A stretch of DNA of 64,000 nucleotides from Haloarcula pelagica (GCF_030127105.1 NZ_CP126161.1:2666001-2730000), one strand, 5' to 3'; shown: positions 1 through 8,386, numbered from the stretch's first letter. The notes: a model not told the origin generated them from the sequence alone. Program-made: numbers and translations.

Positions 1-477
1 CGGTCGCCAGCGGATCGCCGACCCGGAGACGACGCCGATCTCGCCCTCGCTGGCGTCGGTGTACCGGACGCTGTCGACAGTCCGTCCGTCTCTCGTGAGG
101 CGGAGTTGCTCGCCGCTGTTTGCCAGTTCCGGGTGGCCCGCGAGCCCGACGACGGGGTGGTCGACCAGCGGCCGGACGGCCTCGGGCGCGGCGGTCACCA
201 CGACCGTTCCGGTGACGGTTTCGTTCGGGAGCGTGGCCCTCGACTGGCCGTCAGAGAGCGTATACCGACCGAGAGCGGTCCCGTCGGACACGTCGAGGAC
301 GACGAACTCGCCGGTGTCGCCACTGGCGACGGGATTGGGGTAGACCGCGTGGATCGACGTACCGGGGGCGGTCGCGTCCGTGGTCGCCGGCGCCGTACGC
401 GCTCCGGCGACGCCCGGTCCACAGACGGCCGGCGTGACGAGCAGGCAGATCAACGCGAGGGTGACGAGCGACCGCAT
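1..477 (-). CDS. Secreted lamin-tail-domain-like protein, C-terminus cut by window edge
   Basis: The frame is open from an ATG at 477 to the window edge, giving 159 visible residues. The first 25 or so form a Sec-type signal peptide (MRSLVTLALICLLVTPAVCG) ending near an AxA-like site (GVAGA). The mature part starts with HAVYPNPVASGDTGEFVVL. That opening resembles the lamin-tail-like domain at the N-terminus of haloarchaeal extracellular phospholipase-D-like or nuclease proteins. Beta-strand-rich sequence follows, including SGEQLRL and DSVRYTDA. The catalytic part, if there is one, lies outside the window, so the enzyme class cannot be stated. The protein is probably exported. The family resemblance is from memory and moderate. 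Confidence 0.6.
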   Translation of the reverse strand, partial: MRSLVTLALICLLVTPAVCGPGVAGARTAPATTDATAPGTSIHAVYPNPVASGDTGEFVVLDVSDGTALGRYTLSDGQSRATLPNETVTGTVVVTAAPEAVRPLVDHPVVGLAGHPELANSGEQLRLTRDGRTVDSVRYTDASEGEIGVVSGSAIRWRP

Positions 478-537
478 CGGGGGGTCTGGTCGCCCCTCGG
501 TACAAAAGGGTTCGGCGCTCGGGGACGGGTGACCGGC

Positions 538-1845
538 TCAGGCGCTCGCGGCCTTCTCGGCCTCGGCCTGGACGAGGTACGCCCGGTCGTCGACGTACTG
601 GGCGGCCTCCTCCAGGGCGCGTTCGGTCCCGATCTGGCGCAGCGCCCACGCGGCCGACGCGCGGGCCTGGTCGCTGTCGTCGCTTTCGAGTACGTCGGCG
701 AGCGGTTCGACCGCGCGGGTGTCGCCCAGCAGTCCCAGCGTGCGGGCGGCCACCGAGCGGATGTCCTCGTTCTCCGCGTCGAGGCGGTTCGCGACCGGCT
801 GGACCGACTCGGGGCTGCCGATCGAACCGAGCGCCCGCAGAGTCACTTTCTGGAGCGCGGGGTCGCCGTCCCCGTCGATGAAGTCGTGGAGCGTCTCGCA
901 GGCGCGGTCGTCGCCGATCTTCCCGAGCACCTTGATCGGCCCCTTGTCCCGGCGCTGGGCCTTCTGGTGCATCGCGTCGAAGGCCTCCTGGGCGTCGCTG
1001 CCGAGATGGTAGAAGATGTCGACGATGTACTCCTCCATGAACTCCGAGCCCAGGGTGTCGAACGCGAACAGGACATCCTCGATGTTGCCCTCCTTCGCGT
1101 GGAGCTTCGCAGCGTTCCACTCGGGCGGGAAGTCCTTGCGGTTCTCGTTCGTGAGGATGTCGTAGAACCCGCGGGCGTCGAGCTGTTCCTGGACGGTGAG
1201 GTCGCTCCAGACCTCGGCTGCCTCCAGGTCGTCTTCGAGCGTCTCGGCGGCCTCCAGCAGGCCGGCGATGGTCTCGTCGTCCTCGTCGGCGTCCAGGCCG
1301 GCGTCACCGACCGCGTCGGCGACCATCCCCAGTGCCGAGGCGGCGCTTCCGAGGTCGGCGTCGGTCTCCGCGTCGTGGCTGACGTGTTCGCTCGCCGCGT
1401 CGAGGAACGACCGGACCGCGTCGAGGGCCTCCTCCTCGCCGTCTTCGGTCCACTCGCTGTCCTCGATCGTCGCCTGTGCGTCCTCGACGATCCCGACCAC
1501 GTCCTCGGCGTACGGGCCGCGCTGTTCTTCGAGGCCGTCCCGGAGGTCCGATAGCCGGGACTCCAGTTCCTCGCGCGGGTCCGCCGCGTCCTCGTCGTCC
1601 TCGTCCGGTTCCGGGAGGTCGGCCGACTCGATGTCGCTCTCGATGTCGTCGAGTGCCGCCTCGACCTCGTCTAAGTCGGCCTCTGTCTCGGCGGCGTCGA
1701 GGGCGCTCTCGGCCTCGTCGAGCCGCGAATCGAGCGTGTCGGCGCTCAGCTCCGTCCCGGCGGCGTCCTCGGCTGCCTCGGCCTCCTCGTCGGCGGCGTC
1801 GGCCCCGTCGTCGGGTGCCTCGGTCTCGTCGTCCCCGTTGCTCAT
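538..1845 (-). CDS. HEAT-repeat domain protein
   Basis: A 435-residue protein. The first 200 or so residues are extremely acidic and helical (runs of DEDDEDA, EAESALDAAETEADLDEVEAALDDIES style), suggesting coiled coil. The C-terminal half, from about residue 250, carries helical repeats of the PBS-lyase HEAT type, for example RALGSIGSPESVQPVANRL and RTLGLLGDTRAVEPLADVL, spaced about 33 residues apart. Such repeats usually mediate protein-protein contact; no enzyme motif is visible. The ATG at 1845 is preferred to an upstream one at 1872 because homologous-looking sequence starts with MSNGDD. It is divergent from purE. The partner is unknown. Confidence 0.85.
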   Translation of the reverse strand: MSNGDDETEAPDDGADAADEEAEAAEDAAGTELSADTLDSRLDEAESALDAAETEADLDEVEAALDDIESDIESADLPEPDEDDEDAADPREELESRLSDLRDGLEEQRGPYAEDVVGIVEDAQATIEDSEWTEDGEEEALDAVRSFLDAASEHVSHDAETDADLGSAASALGMVADAVGDAGLDADEDDETIAGLLEAAETLEDDLEAAEVWSDLTVQEQLDARGFYDILTNENRKDFPPEWNAAKLHAKEGNIEDVLFAFDTLGSEFMEEYIVDIFYHLGSDAQEAFDAMHQKAQRRDKGPIKVLGKIGDDRACETLHDFIDGDGDPALQKVTLRALGSIGSPESVQPVANRLDAENEDIRSVAARTLGLLGDTRAVEPLADVLESDDSDQARASAAWALRQIGTERALEEAAQYVDDRAYLVQAEAEKAASA

Positions 1846-1966
1846 GTACGACGGTGTGTCGGTACGGGCCAAAGGCGTTTCCTTTCCGAGTCACGCCGCG
1901 CTCGGAGCCGGACCGCCCGGGGGAGAAACCACATACGCTTAGGTCTCCCACTGTGCAGCCTTGGCT

Positions 1967-2617
1967 ATGACAGCCGACAGCGTGCAGTCGCTGATCGACC
2001 AACTCCACGAAGAGGCGTCGATGGATCGCCCGGACGAACTCACTCCCGACGTGGGTATCGTCATGGGGTCGGACTCGGACCTGGCGACGATGGCCGGCGG
2101 GAAAGGCAAACGACCCGGGGCGTACGCCGCGCTCGCGGACGAACTCGGGTTCGCAGAACAGACCGACTACGCCGACGCACCCGACGCCCGGTTCACGTTC
2201 GAGACGTTCGTCGTCTCCGCCCACCGGACGCCGGACCTGATGTACGCGTACGCGGAGACCGCCGCCGACCGCGGGGTCGACGTGATCATCGCCGGCGCGG
2301 GTGGCAAGTCCGCCGACCTACCCAACATGACCGCTTCGATCGCGTACCCGCTGCCGGTCATCGGCGTCCCGGTCCAGGAGAAGTCCGTCGACTCGGTCAT
2401 CGGGATGCCACAGGGGGCGCCGATCACGGCGGTCGACGCCGGCAAGTCGTTCAACGCCGCACTGACCGCGACGCAGATCCTCGCGCGCGAGCACGACGAC
2501 CTCCGTGAGCGACTCGTCGAGTACCACCAGGGCCTCCAGGAGGAGGTCGGGGAGGTCTCGCGCGACCTCCACGAACTGGGGACGCCCGGGTTCAAGGACG
2601 CGTACTGGGACGACTGA
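1967..2617 (+). CDS. purE: PurE, N5-carboxyaminoimidazole ribonucleotide mutase / AIR carboxylase
   Basis: A purine-biosynthesis enzyme making CAIR. It carries the PurE signatures GIVMGSDSDL near residue 30 and SAHRTPD near residue 85, followed by the IAGAGGKSADLPNMTAS substrate loop. About 30 extra residues separate the first two motifs (GGKGKRPGAYAALADELGF and on); such an insertion occurs in haloarchaeal PurE proteins as far as I recall. Total length is 216 residues against about 160 for bacterial class I PurE, the remainder being N- and C-terminal tails. The ATG at 1967 is chosen over the in-frame TTG at 1961. purK is not next to it in this window. Confidence 0.93.
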   Translation: MTADSVQSLIDQLHEEASMDRPDELTPDVGIVMGSDSDLATMAGGKGKRPGAYAALADELGFAEQTDYADAPDARFTFETFVVSAHRTPDLMYAYAETAADRGVDVIIAGAGGKSADLPNMTASIAYPLPVIGVPVQEKSVDSVIGMPQGAPITAVDAGKSFNAALTATQILAREHDDLRERLVEYHQGLQEEVGEVSRDLHELGTPGFKDAYWDD

Positions 2618-2730
2618 GCCGGCGCGCACCGGGAAAACGTGACGTATTCCGAACACTACACCGCCGGATCAGCCGGTTAGCCGACGCCCAGCCACGGACC
2701 GTGACCCACCAGAAACCCGAACAATGAACC

Positions 2731-2768
2731 CTTATATGCGAGTACTTCTAACCGGCGAACGATAGGAG
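2731..2768 (+). promoter_or_regulatory. Promoter and Shine-Dalgarno site of the nuo operon
   Basis: CTTATATGC at 2731-2739 is a good archaeal TATA box. Transcription would then start near 2760. A Shine-Dalgarno-like AGGAG at 2764-2768 lies 8 bases before the nuoA ATG at 2777. nuoA therefore probably has a short 5' leader, unlike many genes in this window that look leaderless. Confidence 0.55.
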
Positions 2769-2776
2769 ATTCCGGA

Positions 2777-3190
2777 ATGAGTAATGCATGGATCGCCATC
2801 GGTGCGCTCGCGCTGGTGGGGCTCGCCATCCCGCTCGGGATGATGGCAGCGTCGAGCCTCCTGCGGCCGAGCGTTCCCGAACAAGGCAAGAGTACCACCT
2901 ACGAGTCCGGTGAGGTGCCGACGGGGAGTAGCCGGCATATCCGCTTCAACATCCAATACTACATGGTCGCGCTGCTGTTCGTCATCTTCGACATCGAGAC
3001 GGTCCTCATCTTCCCGTGGACCCTCATCTACGGCGATGCGGTGTCGGCCGTCGGCCTCAGCAGGGTCCTCCTGCCGATGGTGGCGTTTATAACCATCCTC
3101 GTGGTTGGGCTCGCCTGGGCGTGGCGCAACGGCGCAGTCCAGTGGGTGCGCAACCCAGAGGTAACGAAGGGGGCAGATACATATGAGTAG
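2777..3190 (+). CDS. nuoA: NADH-quinone oxidoreductase-type subunit A
   Basis: A small membrane subunit of the complex-I-like proton-pumping oxidoreductase, 137 residues with three predicted transmembrane helices. Family hallmarks are the YESG loop motif and RFNIQYYMVALLFVIFDIE on the second helix, with acidic residues that contribute to the quinone/proton channel region. It is the first gene of an 11-gene operon. Its stop codon overlaps the start of nuoB by 8 bases, which suggests translational coupling. Confidence 0.95.
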   Translation: MSNAWIAIGALALVGLAIPLGMMAASSLLRPSVPEQGKSTTYESGEVPTGSSRHIRFNIQYYMVALLFVIFDIETVLIFPWTLIYGDAVSAVGLSRVLLPMVAFITILVVGLAWAWRNGAVQWVRNPEVTKGADTYE

Positions 3191-3869
3191 TGACCAGACA
3201 CCGCCGACCGAGGTATCGACACGAGAGGCCCGAATGGGCGACGGCGCCGACGACCGCTTCAACTCCAAGCTGCGCGAAGCGTTCGGCTCGACGCCGTTCA
3301 TCCTCACCAAGTTCGACCAGTTCATGAACTGGGTGCGTGGCTCCTCGATGTTCATGCTACAGTTCGGGATCGCCTGCTGTAGCATCGAGATGATCCACAC
3401 GTACGCGATCAAACACGACCTCGACCGCTTCGGCGCCGGGGTCCCACGTGCGTCGCCCCGCCAGGCCGACGTGATCATCGTCCCGGGGACCATCGTCTCG
3501 AAGTTCGCCCCGCGGATGAAGCGCGTGTACGACCAGATGCCCGAACCCAAGTTCGTCGTCTCGATGGGCTCGTGTACGGTCTCGGGCGGCCCGTTCCAGG
3601 AGGGGTACAACGTCGTCAAGGGCGCCGAGGAGGTCATCCCGGTCGACATCCACGTCCCCGGCTGTCCGCCCCGCCCGGAGGCGCTGATCTACGGCGTCGC
3701 GAAGCTCCAGGAACGCATCGCCAACGGCGAGTCCTCGCCGGTGACGGTCAAGCCCTACGAGCTCGAACAGTTCGGCGACCTCGAACAGGACGAACTCGTC
3801 CAGAAACTCGCCGACGAGATCGACGAGGACGACCTCGTGATGCGGTACAACTGGGACGACTCCCCCTGA
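3183..3869 (+). CDS. nuoB: NADH-quinone oxidoreductase-type subunit B (N2 cluster)
   Basis: The peripheral-arm subunit that binds the terminal [4Fe-4S] cluster N2 next to the quinone site. Visible ligand motifs are the paired cysteines in FGIACCSIEM, the cysteine in MGSCTVSGGPF, and VPGCPPRPEALI. An acidic N-terminal tail of about 35 residues and an acidic C-terminal tail are typical haloarchaeal additions. The gene overlaps nuoA by 8 bases and is followed within 6 bases by nuoCD. Confidence 0.96.
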   Translation: MSSDQTPPTEVSTREARMGDGADDRFNSKLREAFGSTPFILTKFDQFMNWVRGSSMFMLQFGIACCSIEMIHTYAIKHDLDRFGAGVPRASPRQADVIIVPGTIVSKFAPRMKRVYDQMPEPKFVVSMGSCTVSGGPFQEGYNVVKGAEEVIPVDIHVPGCPPRPEALIYGVAKLQERIANGESSPVTVKPYELEQFGDLEQDELVQKLADEIDEDDLVMRYNWDDSP

Positions 3870-3875
3870 CCACCA

Positions 3876-5558
3876 ATGAGTCTCGAAGAACCAACACCGG
3901 ACACGACGGTCGATGTCGGGGTGACCGACGACGGCCTCGACTACGACGCGCTGGCCGCCCTGCTCGACGGGCACGTCTTGGAGCGCGAACAGCACGTCAA
4001 CGCCGAGGGCTTCGTCATCCGCCCCGACGAGGTACAGGAGGTCCTCTCGACACTGCGGACCGAGGCCGGCTTCGACCACCTCTCCTGTGTCACCGGCCAG
4101 GAGTACGACGACCGCTACGAGTCGATCTACCACCTCAAGAAGTACGACGACCCGACACAGGAGCTGTCGGTCATCGTTCCCTCGCCCAAGGACGACCCCG
4201 GAAACGAGTCCGCGGCGCGGGTGTACTCGACGGCCGACTGGCACGAGCGCGAGGCCTACGACCTGGTCGGACTGGAGTACGACGACCACCCCGATCTGAA
4301 ACGGATCCTGCTGCCCGACACCTGGCAGGGGCACCCGCTCAGCCAGGACTACAACCAGGACCAGCCCCAGATCGTCACGCTGCGTGAGAACGCCAACCCG
4401 CTCCAGGAGGACCACCGCAGCGAGGACGACTCGGACACGATGTTCGTCAACATCGGTCCACACCACCCGGCGACCCACGGCGTGCTCCACGTCAAGACGG
4501 TGCTCGACGGCGAACAGATCGCCGACCTCGAATCCGACATCGGCTACCTCCACCGCTGTGAGGAGCAGATGTGCCAGAACGGCACTTACCGCCACCAGAT
4601 CATGCCCTACCCCGACCGGTGGGACTACATCTCGGCGGGCATCCTCAACGAGTGGGCCTACGCCCGCGCGGCCGAGGACCTCGCGGACATCGAGGTCCCC
4701 GAGTACGCACAGGTCATCCGCACCATGTCCGCGGAGATGTGCCGGATCGCCTCGCACATGCTCGCGCTGGCGACGTTCGCACTGGACGTGTTCGGCGACT
4801 TCACCGCCGTCTTCCAGTACGGCATCCGCGACCGCGAGATCGTCCAGAACCTGCTCGAGGACCTCACGGGCCAGCGGCTGATGTTCAACTACCTCCGACT
4901 CGGCGGGGTCGCCTGGGACCTGCCCGAGCCCCGCGAGGAGTACTTCGAGAAGGTCCGGGCGTTCCTCGACGGCCTCCCGGAGAAACTCGAGGAGTACCAC
5001 GACCTGGTCACCGGCAACGAGATCTTCCAGATGCGGTGTGTCGACACCGGTGTGCTCTCCCCGGATCAGGTCAAGCAGTACGGCGCCACCGGGCCGGTCG
5101 CGCGTGGGTCCGGCGTCGACTACGACCTCCGCCGGGACGACCCCTACGGCTACTACGACGAACTGGACTGGAACGTCGTCACCGAACAGGGCGGGGACAA
5201 CTTCAGCCGCGTCCTCGTCCGGATGCGCGAGGTCGAGGAGTCCGCGAAGATCATCGAGCAGTGTGTCGACCTGCTCGAACAGTGGCCCGAGGAGGACCGT
5301 GAGATCCAGGCCAACGTTCCGCGGACACTCCGCCCGGACCCCGACAAGGAGATCTACCGCGCGGTCGAGGGCGCCAAGGGCGAACTCGGTATCTACATCC
5401 GCTCGGACGGCACGGACAAGCCGGCACGGTTCAAGATCCGGAGCCCGTGCTTCTCGAACCTCCAGACGCTGCCGGAGATGTCCCAGGGTGAGTACATCCC
5501 GGACATGATCGCCTCGCTGGGCAGCCTCGACATCGTCCTCGGGGAGGTCGATCGCTGA
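3876..5558 (+). CDS. nuoCD: Fused NuoC/NuoD subunit
   Basis: A 560-residue fusion. Residues 1-180 or so match the 30-kDa NuoC subunit (SVIVPSPKDD, then STADWHEREAYDLVGLEY). Residues 190-560 match the 49-kDa NuoD subunit, with NIGPHHPATHGVLHV, HRCEEQMCQN, DRWDYIS and the C-terminal KIRSPCFSNLQTLPEM. NuoD lines the quinone cavity with NuoB. Fused CD genes also occur in enterobacteria. The stop codon TGA shares bases with the nuoH start (TGATG), so the two genes are tightly coupled. Confidence 0.95.
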   Translation: MSLEEPTPDTTVDVGVTDDGLDYDALAALLDGHVLEREQHVNAEGFVIRPDEVQEVLSTLRTEAGFDHLSCVTGQEYDDRYESIYHLKKYDDPTQELSVIVPSPKDDPGNESAARVYSTADWHEREAYDLVGLEYDDHPDLKRILLPDTWQGHPLSQDYNQDQPQIVTLRENANPLQEDHRSEDDSDTMFVNIGPHHPATHGVLHVKTVLDGEQIADLESDIGYLHRCEEQMCQNGTYRHQIMPYPDRWDYISAGILNEWAYARAAEDLADIEVPEYAQVIRTMSAEMCRIASHMLALATFALDVFGDFTAVFQYGIRDREIVQNLLEDLTGQRLMFNYLRLGGVAWDLPEPREEYFEKVRAFLDGLPEKLEEYHDLVTGNEIFQMRCVDTGVLSPDQVKQYGATGPVARGSGVDYDLRRDDPYGYYDELDWNVVTEQGGDNFSRVLVRMREVEESAKIIEQCVDLLEQWPEEDREIQANVPRTLRPDPDKEIYRAVEGAKGELGIYIRSDGTDKPARFKIRSPCFSNLQTLPEMSQGEYIPDMIASLGSLDIVLGEVDR

Positions 5559-6610
5559 TGCAGAGCGGCGGTGCACCGCTCCCCGAGATGCTCGCGCGCA
5601 TGCTCGGACTCGATCCCACGAACCCCGGCGTCATCCTGGTGATGGCGCTGATCGCCTCCGCGGCGGTCGGGTCGTTCGTCCTGACGAACACGGCAGTCGT
5701 CATCTGGGCGAAACGGAAGATCACGGCGGCGTTTACCGACCGGATCGCGATCAACCGGGTCGGCCCGCTTGGCCTCTTTATCATCGTGGCCGACGCGGTC
5801 CGGCTCCTCTCGAAGGAACTGATCGTCCCCGAAGAGGTCGACCGACCGGCCTGGGACCTCGCGCCGCTTGTGTTGTCCGGCTCGGCGCTCCTCGGATTCG
5901 CGGTCATCCCGATGGATATGCAGTACAACATCCAGATCGCCGACCCCGAGGTCGGACTGGCGTACGTGTTCGCGACGGCCTCGATCGCATCGGTCGGGCT
6001 GGTGATGGCGGGCTACGCCTCGAACAACAAGTACTCGTTCCTCGGCGGGCTGCGTGCGGTGGCACAGAACATCGCCTACGAGATCCCGCTCATCCTGACG
6101 GGCGCGTCGGTGGTCATCTTCGCCGGCTCGCTCCAGATGAGCGAGATCGTCATGGCCCAGCAGCAGTCCCTGATCGGCCCGCTGCCGGCCTGGTACGCGT
6201 TCGTCAACCCCTTCGCGTTCGTCCTGTTCATGATCGCGAACCTCGCGGAGGTCGGTCGGAACCCGTTCGACATCCCCGAGGCGCCGACCGAAATCGTCGC
6301 CGGGTACCAGACCGAGTACTCGTCGGTGTACTTCGTGTTGATGTATCTGGGCGAGTTTATCCACATCTTCCTCGGTGGCGCGATCGTCGCGACCATCTTC
6401 CTCGGCGGGCCGGCGGGGCCGGTGCTTCCCGGCATCGTCTGGTTCGTCATCAAGATGTGGGCCGTGTTCCTGTTCACCCAGTGGGCACGGTCGGCGGTTC
6501 CTCGTGTCCGGATCGACCAGCTCATCCAGATCGGCTGGAAGGGCATGCTCGTGCTCTCGCTGGCAAACCTCATGCTGACGGCCGCGATCGTCGGGGTGGT
6601 CAACGTATGA
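5558..6610 (+). CDS. nuoH: NADH-quinone oxidoreductase-type subunit H
   Basis: A membrane subunit at the junction of the peripheral and membrane arms, 350 residues with about eight transmembrane helices. Characteristic loops are KRKITAAFTDRIAINRVGP near residue 50, DAVRLLSKE, LRAVAQNIAYEIPL, and EVGRNPFDIPEAPTEIVAGY near residue 230, which forms part of the quinone site. It overlaps nuoCD at its start. Its stop codon is embedded in an ATGA that also opens a 13-codon mini-ORF leading to nuoI. Confidence 0.96.
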   Translation: MQSGGAPLPEMLARMLGLDPTNPGVILVMALIASAAVGSFVLTNTAVVIWAKRKITAAFTDRIAINRVGPLGLFIIVADAVRLLSKELIVPEEVDRPAWDLAPLVLSGSALLGFAVIPMDMQYNIQIADPEVGLAYVFATASIASVGLVMAGYASNNKYSFLGGLRAVAQNIAYEIPLILTGASVVIFAGSLQMSEIVMAQQQSLIGPLPAWYAFVNPFAFVLFMIANLAEVGRNPFDIPEAPTEIVAGYQTEYSSVYFVLMYLGEFIHIFLGGAIVATIFLGGPAGPVLPGIVWFVIKMWAVFLFTQWARSAVPRVRIDQLIQIGWKGMLVLSLANLMLTAAIVGVVNV

Positions 6611-6648
6611 GCACCACAGCGTTCGACAACGGCGGTGATTCACAATGA
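6607..6648 (+). other. 13-codon mini-ORF bridging nuoH and nuoI
   Basis: An ATG at 6607 overlaps the nuoH stop in ATGA (6607-6610). The frame reads MSTTAFDNGGDSQ and ends in a TGA that overlaps the nuoI ATG, again as ATGA (6645-6648). Both ends therefore show the classic 4-base stop/start overlap. It may be a translated coupling peptide that hands ribosomes from nuoH to nuoI, or it may be chance. No homology can be judged at this length. Confidence 0.35.
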
Positions 6649-7106
6649 TCGGAGTGCTGAAATCCATGGCGACGACGATGAAACACGCCCTCGACGGGCA
6701 GACGTTCACGGTCGAGTACCCTGACGTTGCCCCCGAGGTGAGCCCCCGCTTCCGCGGCGTCCACAAGTGGAGCCAGGAGCGGTGTATCTGGTGTCGGCAG
6801 TGTGAGAACGTCTGTCCGAACAACACCATCCAGATCGTGATGGACGACCAGCGAAACGGCGAGCAGTACAACCTCCACATCGGCCAGTGTATCTACTGCC
6901 GGCTGTGTGAGGAGGTCTGCCCGACCGACGCCATCCTGCTCACCCAGAACTTCGAGTTCACGGCGGACACGAAAGACGAGTTCGCCTACGACAAAGAGCA
7001 GCTGAAGAACGTCCCGTGGTACAAGGACATCGACCCGCTGGAGTCGCGCGAACCCGACCGGGGCGCCTGGATCGGGGAAGGCGAAGGCGAAGTCGACTAC
7101 CAGTAG
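6645..7106 (+). CDS. nuoI: NADH-quinone oxidoreductase-type subunit I (ferredoxin-like)
   Basis: A peripheral-arm subunit with two [4Fe-4S] clusters (N6a/N6b) passing electrons to NuoB. Both cysteine sets are complete: CIWCRQCENVCPNN and CIYCRLCEEVCPTD. At 153 residues it is the normal size for the family, and an N-terminal amphipathic segment (SMATTMKHALDG) probably lies on the membrane surface. It is the last gene before a 308-bp gap in the operon. There are no nuoE, nuoF or nuoG genes around it, so the electron donor to this subunit is not an obvious NADH module. Confidence 0.95.
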   Translation: MIGVLKSMATTMKHALDGQTFTVEYPDVAPEVSPRFRGVHKWSQERCIWCRQCENVCPNNTIQIVMDDQRNGEQYNLHIGQCIYCRLCEEVCPTDAILLTQNFEFTADTKDEFAYDKEQLKNVPWYKDIDPLESREPDRGAWIGEGEGEVDYQ

Positions 7107-7414
7107 TTCGGCGGGACTCGAACTGGCGTCCTTTTGACGTTCATATCACTTCAACAATAGCCTGTGGTGTAGCTGCCCGGTTCTGTCCACACCAGCGACG
7201 AAGGGCGACGCAGAAACAGAGGAACCAACGTATCAGTCGCAAAGCACACCGAGCCGGAGGCGCGATTTTCCCGGATGTGAGCACCGCGAGCATTCTGTCT
7301 TTCTCGCCCGCGTTTTTTGCCGCGAGTGGTGGCTGCAGGCCACCCGAGCGGCAAAACAGTGGCGAGGCGAAAGAGGAATCTTCAAAGGGGCGCCGGCAAG
7401 AGGTTCAAGATAAG
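7107..7414 (+). other. Non-coding interruption inside the nuo operon
   Basis: 308 bases without a credible gene separate nuoI from nuoJ1, although every other junction in this operon is 34 bases or less. The region is less GC-rich than its surroundings and has a T6 tract at 7313-7318. Near its end is a Shine-Dalgarno-like GAGGT at 7400-7404 before the nuoJ1 ATG. Possible explanations are transcription termination plus a second promoter, an internal regulatory element, or the residue of an inserted element. I see no transposase fragment and no flanking direct repeats. Confidence 0.6.
7319..7352 (+). other. Imperfect hairpin after a T6 tract in the nuoI-nuoJ1 gap
   Basis: GCCGC (7319-7323) pairs with GCGGC (7348-7352), and GGTGGC (7328-7333) pairs with GCCACC (7339-7344). 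An internal loop of 4 and 3 bases and a 5-base apical loop complete it. It directly follows TTTTTT at 7313-7318. The T tract could stop transcription from upstream, and the hairpin would then mark the 5' side of a new transcript or a processing site. Confidence 0.4.
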
Positions 7415-7684
7415 ATGGGACTGTACGAGTCAATCGCGTTCGCGCTGTTCGCCATCATAACGGTGGGCAGCGCGTCGGGCGTCGTGTTAGTGCGCGATGT
7501 CTGGCACTCGGCGTTGTTACTGGGTGTGTCACTGCTCAGCGTCGCCGTGTTCTACGTCATGAACCAGGCCGCATTCGTCGCAACGATGCAGATTCTGGTG
7601 TACGTCGGTGGCGTCCTCATCCTCATCACCTTCGCAGTGATGTTGACACGGGAGGACGAATCAGTCATCGAGGTGTCACCATGA
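7415..7684 (+). CDS. nuoJ1: NuoJ N-terminal half (split subunit J)
   Basis: 89 residues with three transmembrane helices, matching the first half of NuoJ. The conserved stretch SVAVFYVMNQAAFVATMQILVYVGGVLILITFAVML corresponds to the NuoJ helices with the pi-bulge helix (break the stretch at VATM for reading). The ATG at 7415 is chosen because it has an upstream GAGGT and the preceding in-frame sequence has no family resemblance. It overlaps nuoJ2 by four bases (ATGA), so the two halves are almost certainly co-translated. Haloarchaea commonly have J in two pieces. Confidence 0.9.
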   Translation: MGLYESIAFALFAIITVGSASGVVLVRDVWHSALLLGVSLLSVAVFYVMNQAAFVATMQILVYVGGVLILITFAVMLTREDESVIEVSP

Positions 7685-8085
7685 CGACGAAACCGGAACT
7701 CACGACCGAGGGGAACTTCACGGCCGGACTGGCTGCCGTCGCACTGTTTCTGGTGCTCGGCGGCGTGTTCCTCACGGCGTCGTTCCCGACGCCGGTCGGA
7801 TTCCCCGAGAGCGCGGCCGTCACGAAGAGTTTGGGGGCGGCGATGTTCGACATCGCACCGAGTGCGATCATGGGCGAGAACCAGGCCGCCGTCGACGGTG
7901 AGGGGTTCATCGTCGCATTCCTCGTGATCGGTGTCCTCCTCGACGCCGCGCTGGACGGTGCCGTGATGCTCGCAAAACGCGAGGACGAGGGCGAGAACGT
8001 CGGCGTCGGTGCCGGAACGGACGAACCAAACGCCGTCGCCGCTGACGGTGGGGAACGGTCCCCGTCGGGAGGTGACGCCGAATGA
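7681..8085 (+). CDS. nuoJ2: NuoJ C-terminal half (split subunit J)
   Basis: 134 residues with two clear transmembrane segments (LAAVALFLVLGGVFLTA and IVAFLVIGVLLDAALDGAV) and a hydrophilic, acidic C-terminal tail. Position and topology match the second half of NuoJ; sequence similarity alone would be weak, as is usual for this subunit. It is coupled to nuoJ1 upstream and nuoK downstream by ATGA overlaps at both ends. Together with nuoJ1 it supplies the helices normally contributed by one subunit. Confidence 0.85.
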   Translation: MTTKPELTTEGNFTAGLAAVALFLVLGGVFLTASFPTPVGFPESAAVTKSLGAAMFDIAPSAIMGENQAAVDGEGFIVAFLVIGVLLDAALDGAVMLAKREDEGENVGVGAGTDEPNAVAADGGERSPSGGDAE

Positions 8086-8384
8086 TCCCGGTCCAGGCGT
8101 ACCTCCTGCTGTCGGCGGCCGTGTTCTGTATCGGCCTGTTCGGTATCCTGACTCGGCGGAACGCGCTCGTCTTCCTGATGTCCGTGGAACTGATGCTGAA
8201 CGCGGCGAACATCAACTTCGTCGCGTTCTCGCTCCAGCACGGCAACATCTCGGGCCAGGTGTTCTCGCTGTTCACGATGGCGATCGCCGCGGCAGAGGTG
8301 GCTGTCGGAATCGGCATCATCCTCGTCCTGTACCGGAACTTCAGTGATATCGACGTGACGAAGGCGACGACGATGAGGTGGTAA
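8082..8384 (+). CDS. nuoK: NADH-quinone oxidoreductase-type subunit K
   Basis: A 100-residue membrane subunit with three transmembrane helices, homologous to MrpC. The second helix contains the conserved FLMSVELMLNAANINFVAF with the channel glutamate. The third, AAAEVAVGIGIILVLYR, carries the second conserved glutamate. Both glutamates are part of the central hydrophilic axis used in proton pumping. It overlaps nuoJ2 by four bases and is followed 2 bases later by nuoL. Confidence 0.95.
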   Translation: MIPVQAYLLLSAAVFCIGLFGILTRRNALVFLMSVELMLNAANINFVAFSLQHGNISGQVFSLFTMAIAAAEVAVGIGIILVLYRNFSDIDVTKATTMRW

Positions 8385-8386
8385 CA

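Noticed and set aside
3357-5576. 739-codon open frame on the minus strand opposite nuoB and nuoCD
   Set aside because: It is a shadow frame produced by high third-position GC. nuoB and nuoCD match their families over their full length; the antisense translation is Val/Leu/Arg-rich with no domain.
7107-7140. Possible tRNA fragment (GGGACTCGAAC) just after nuoI
   Set aside because: It looks like a complement of a T loop, but the flanking bases do not pair into a T stem and no acceptor or anticodon arm follows.
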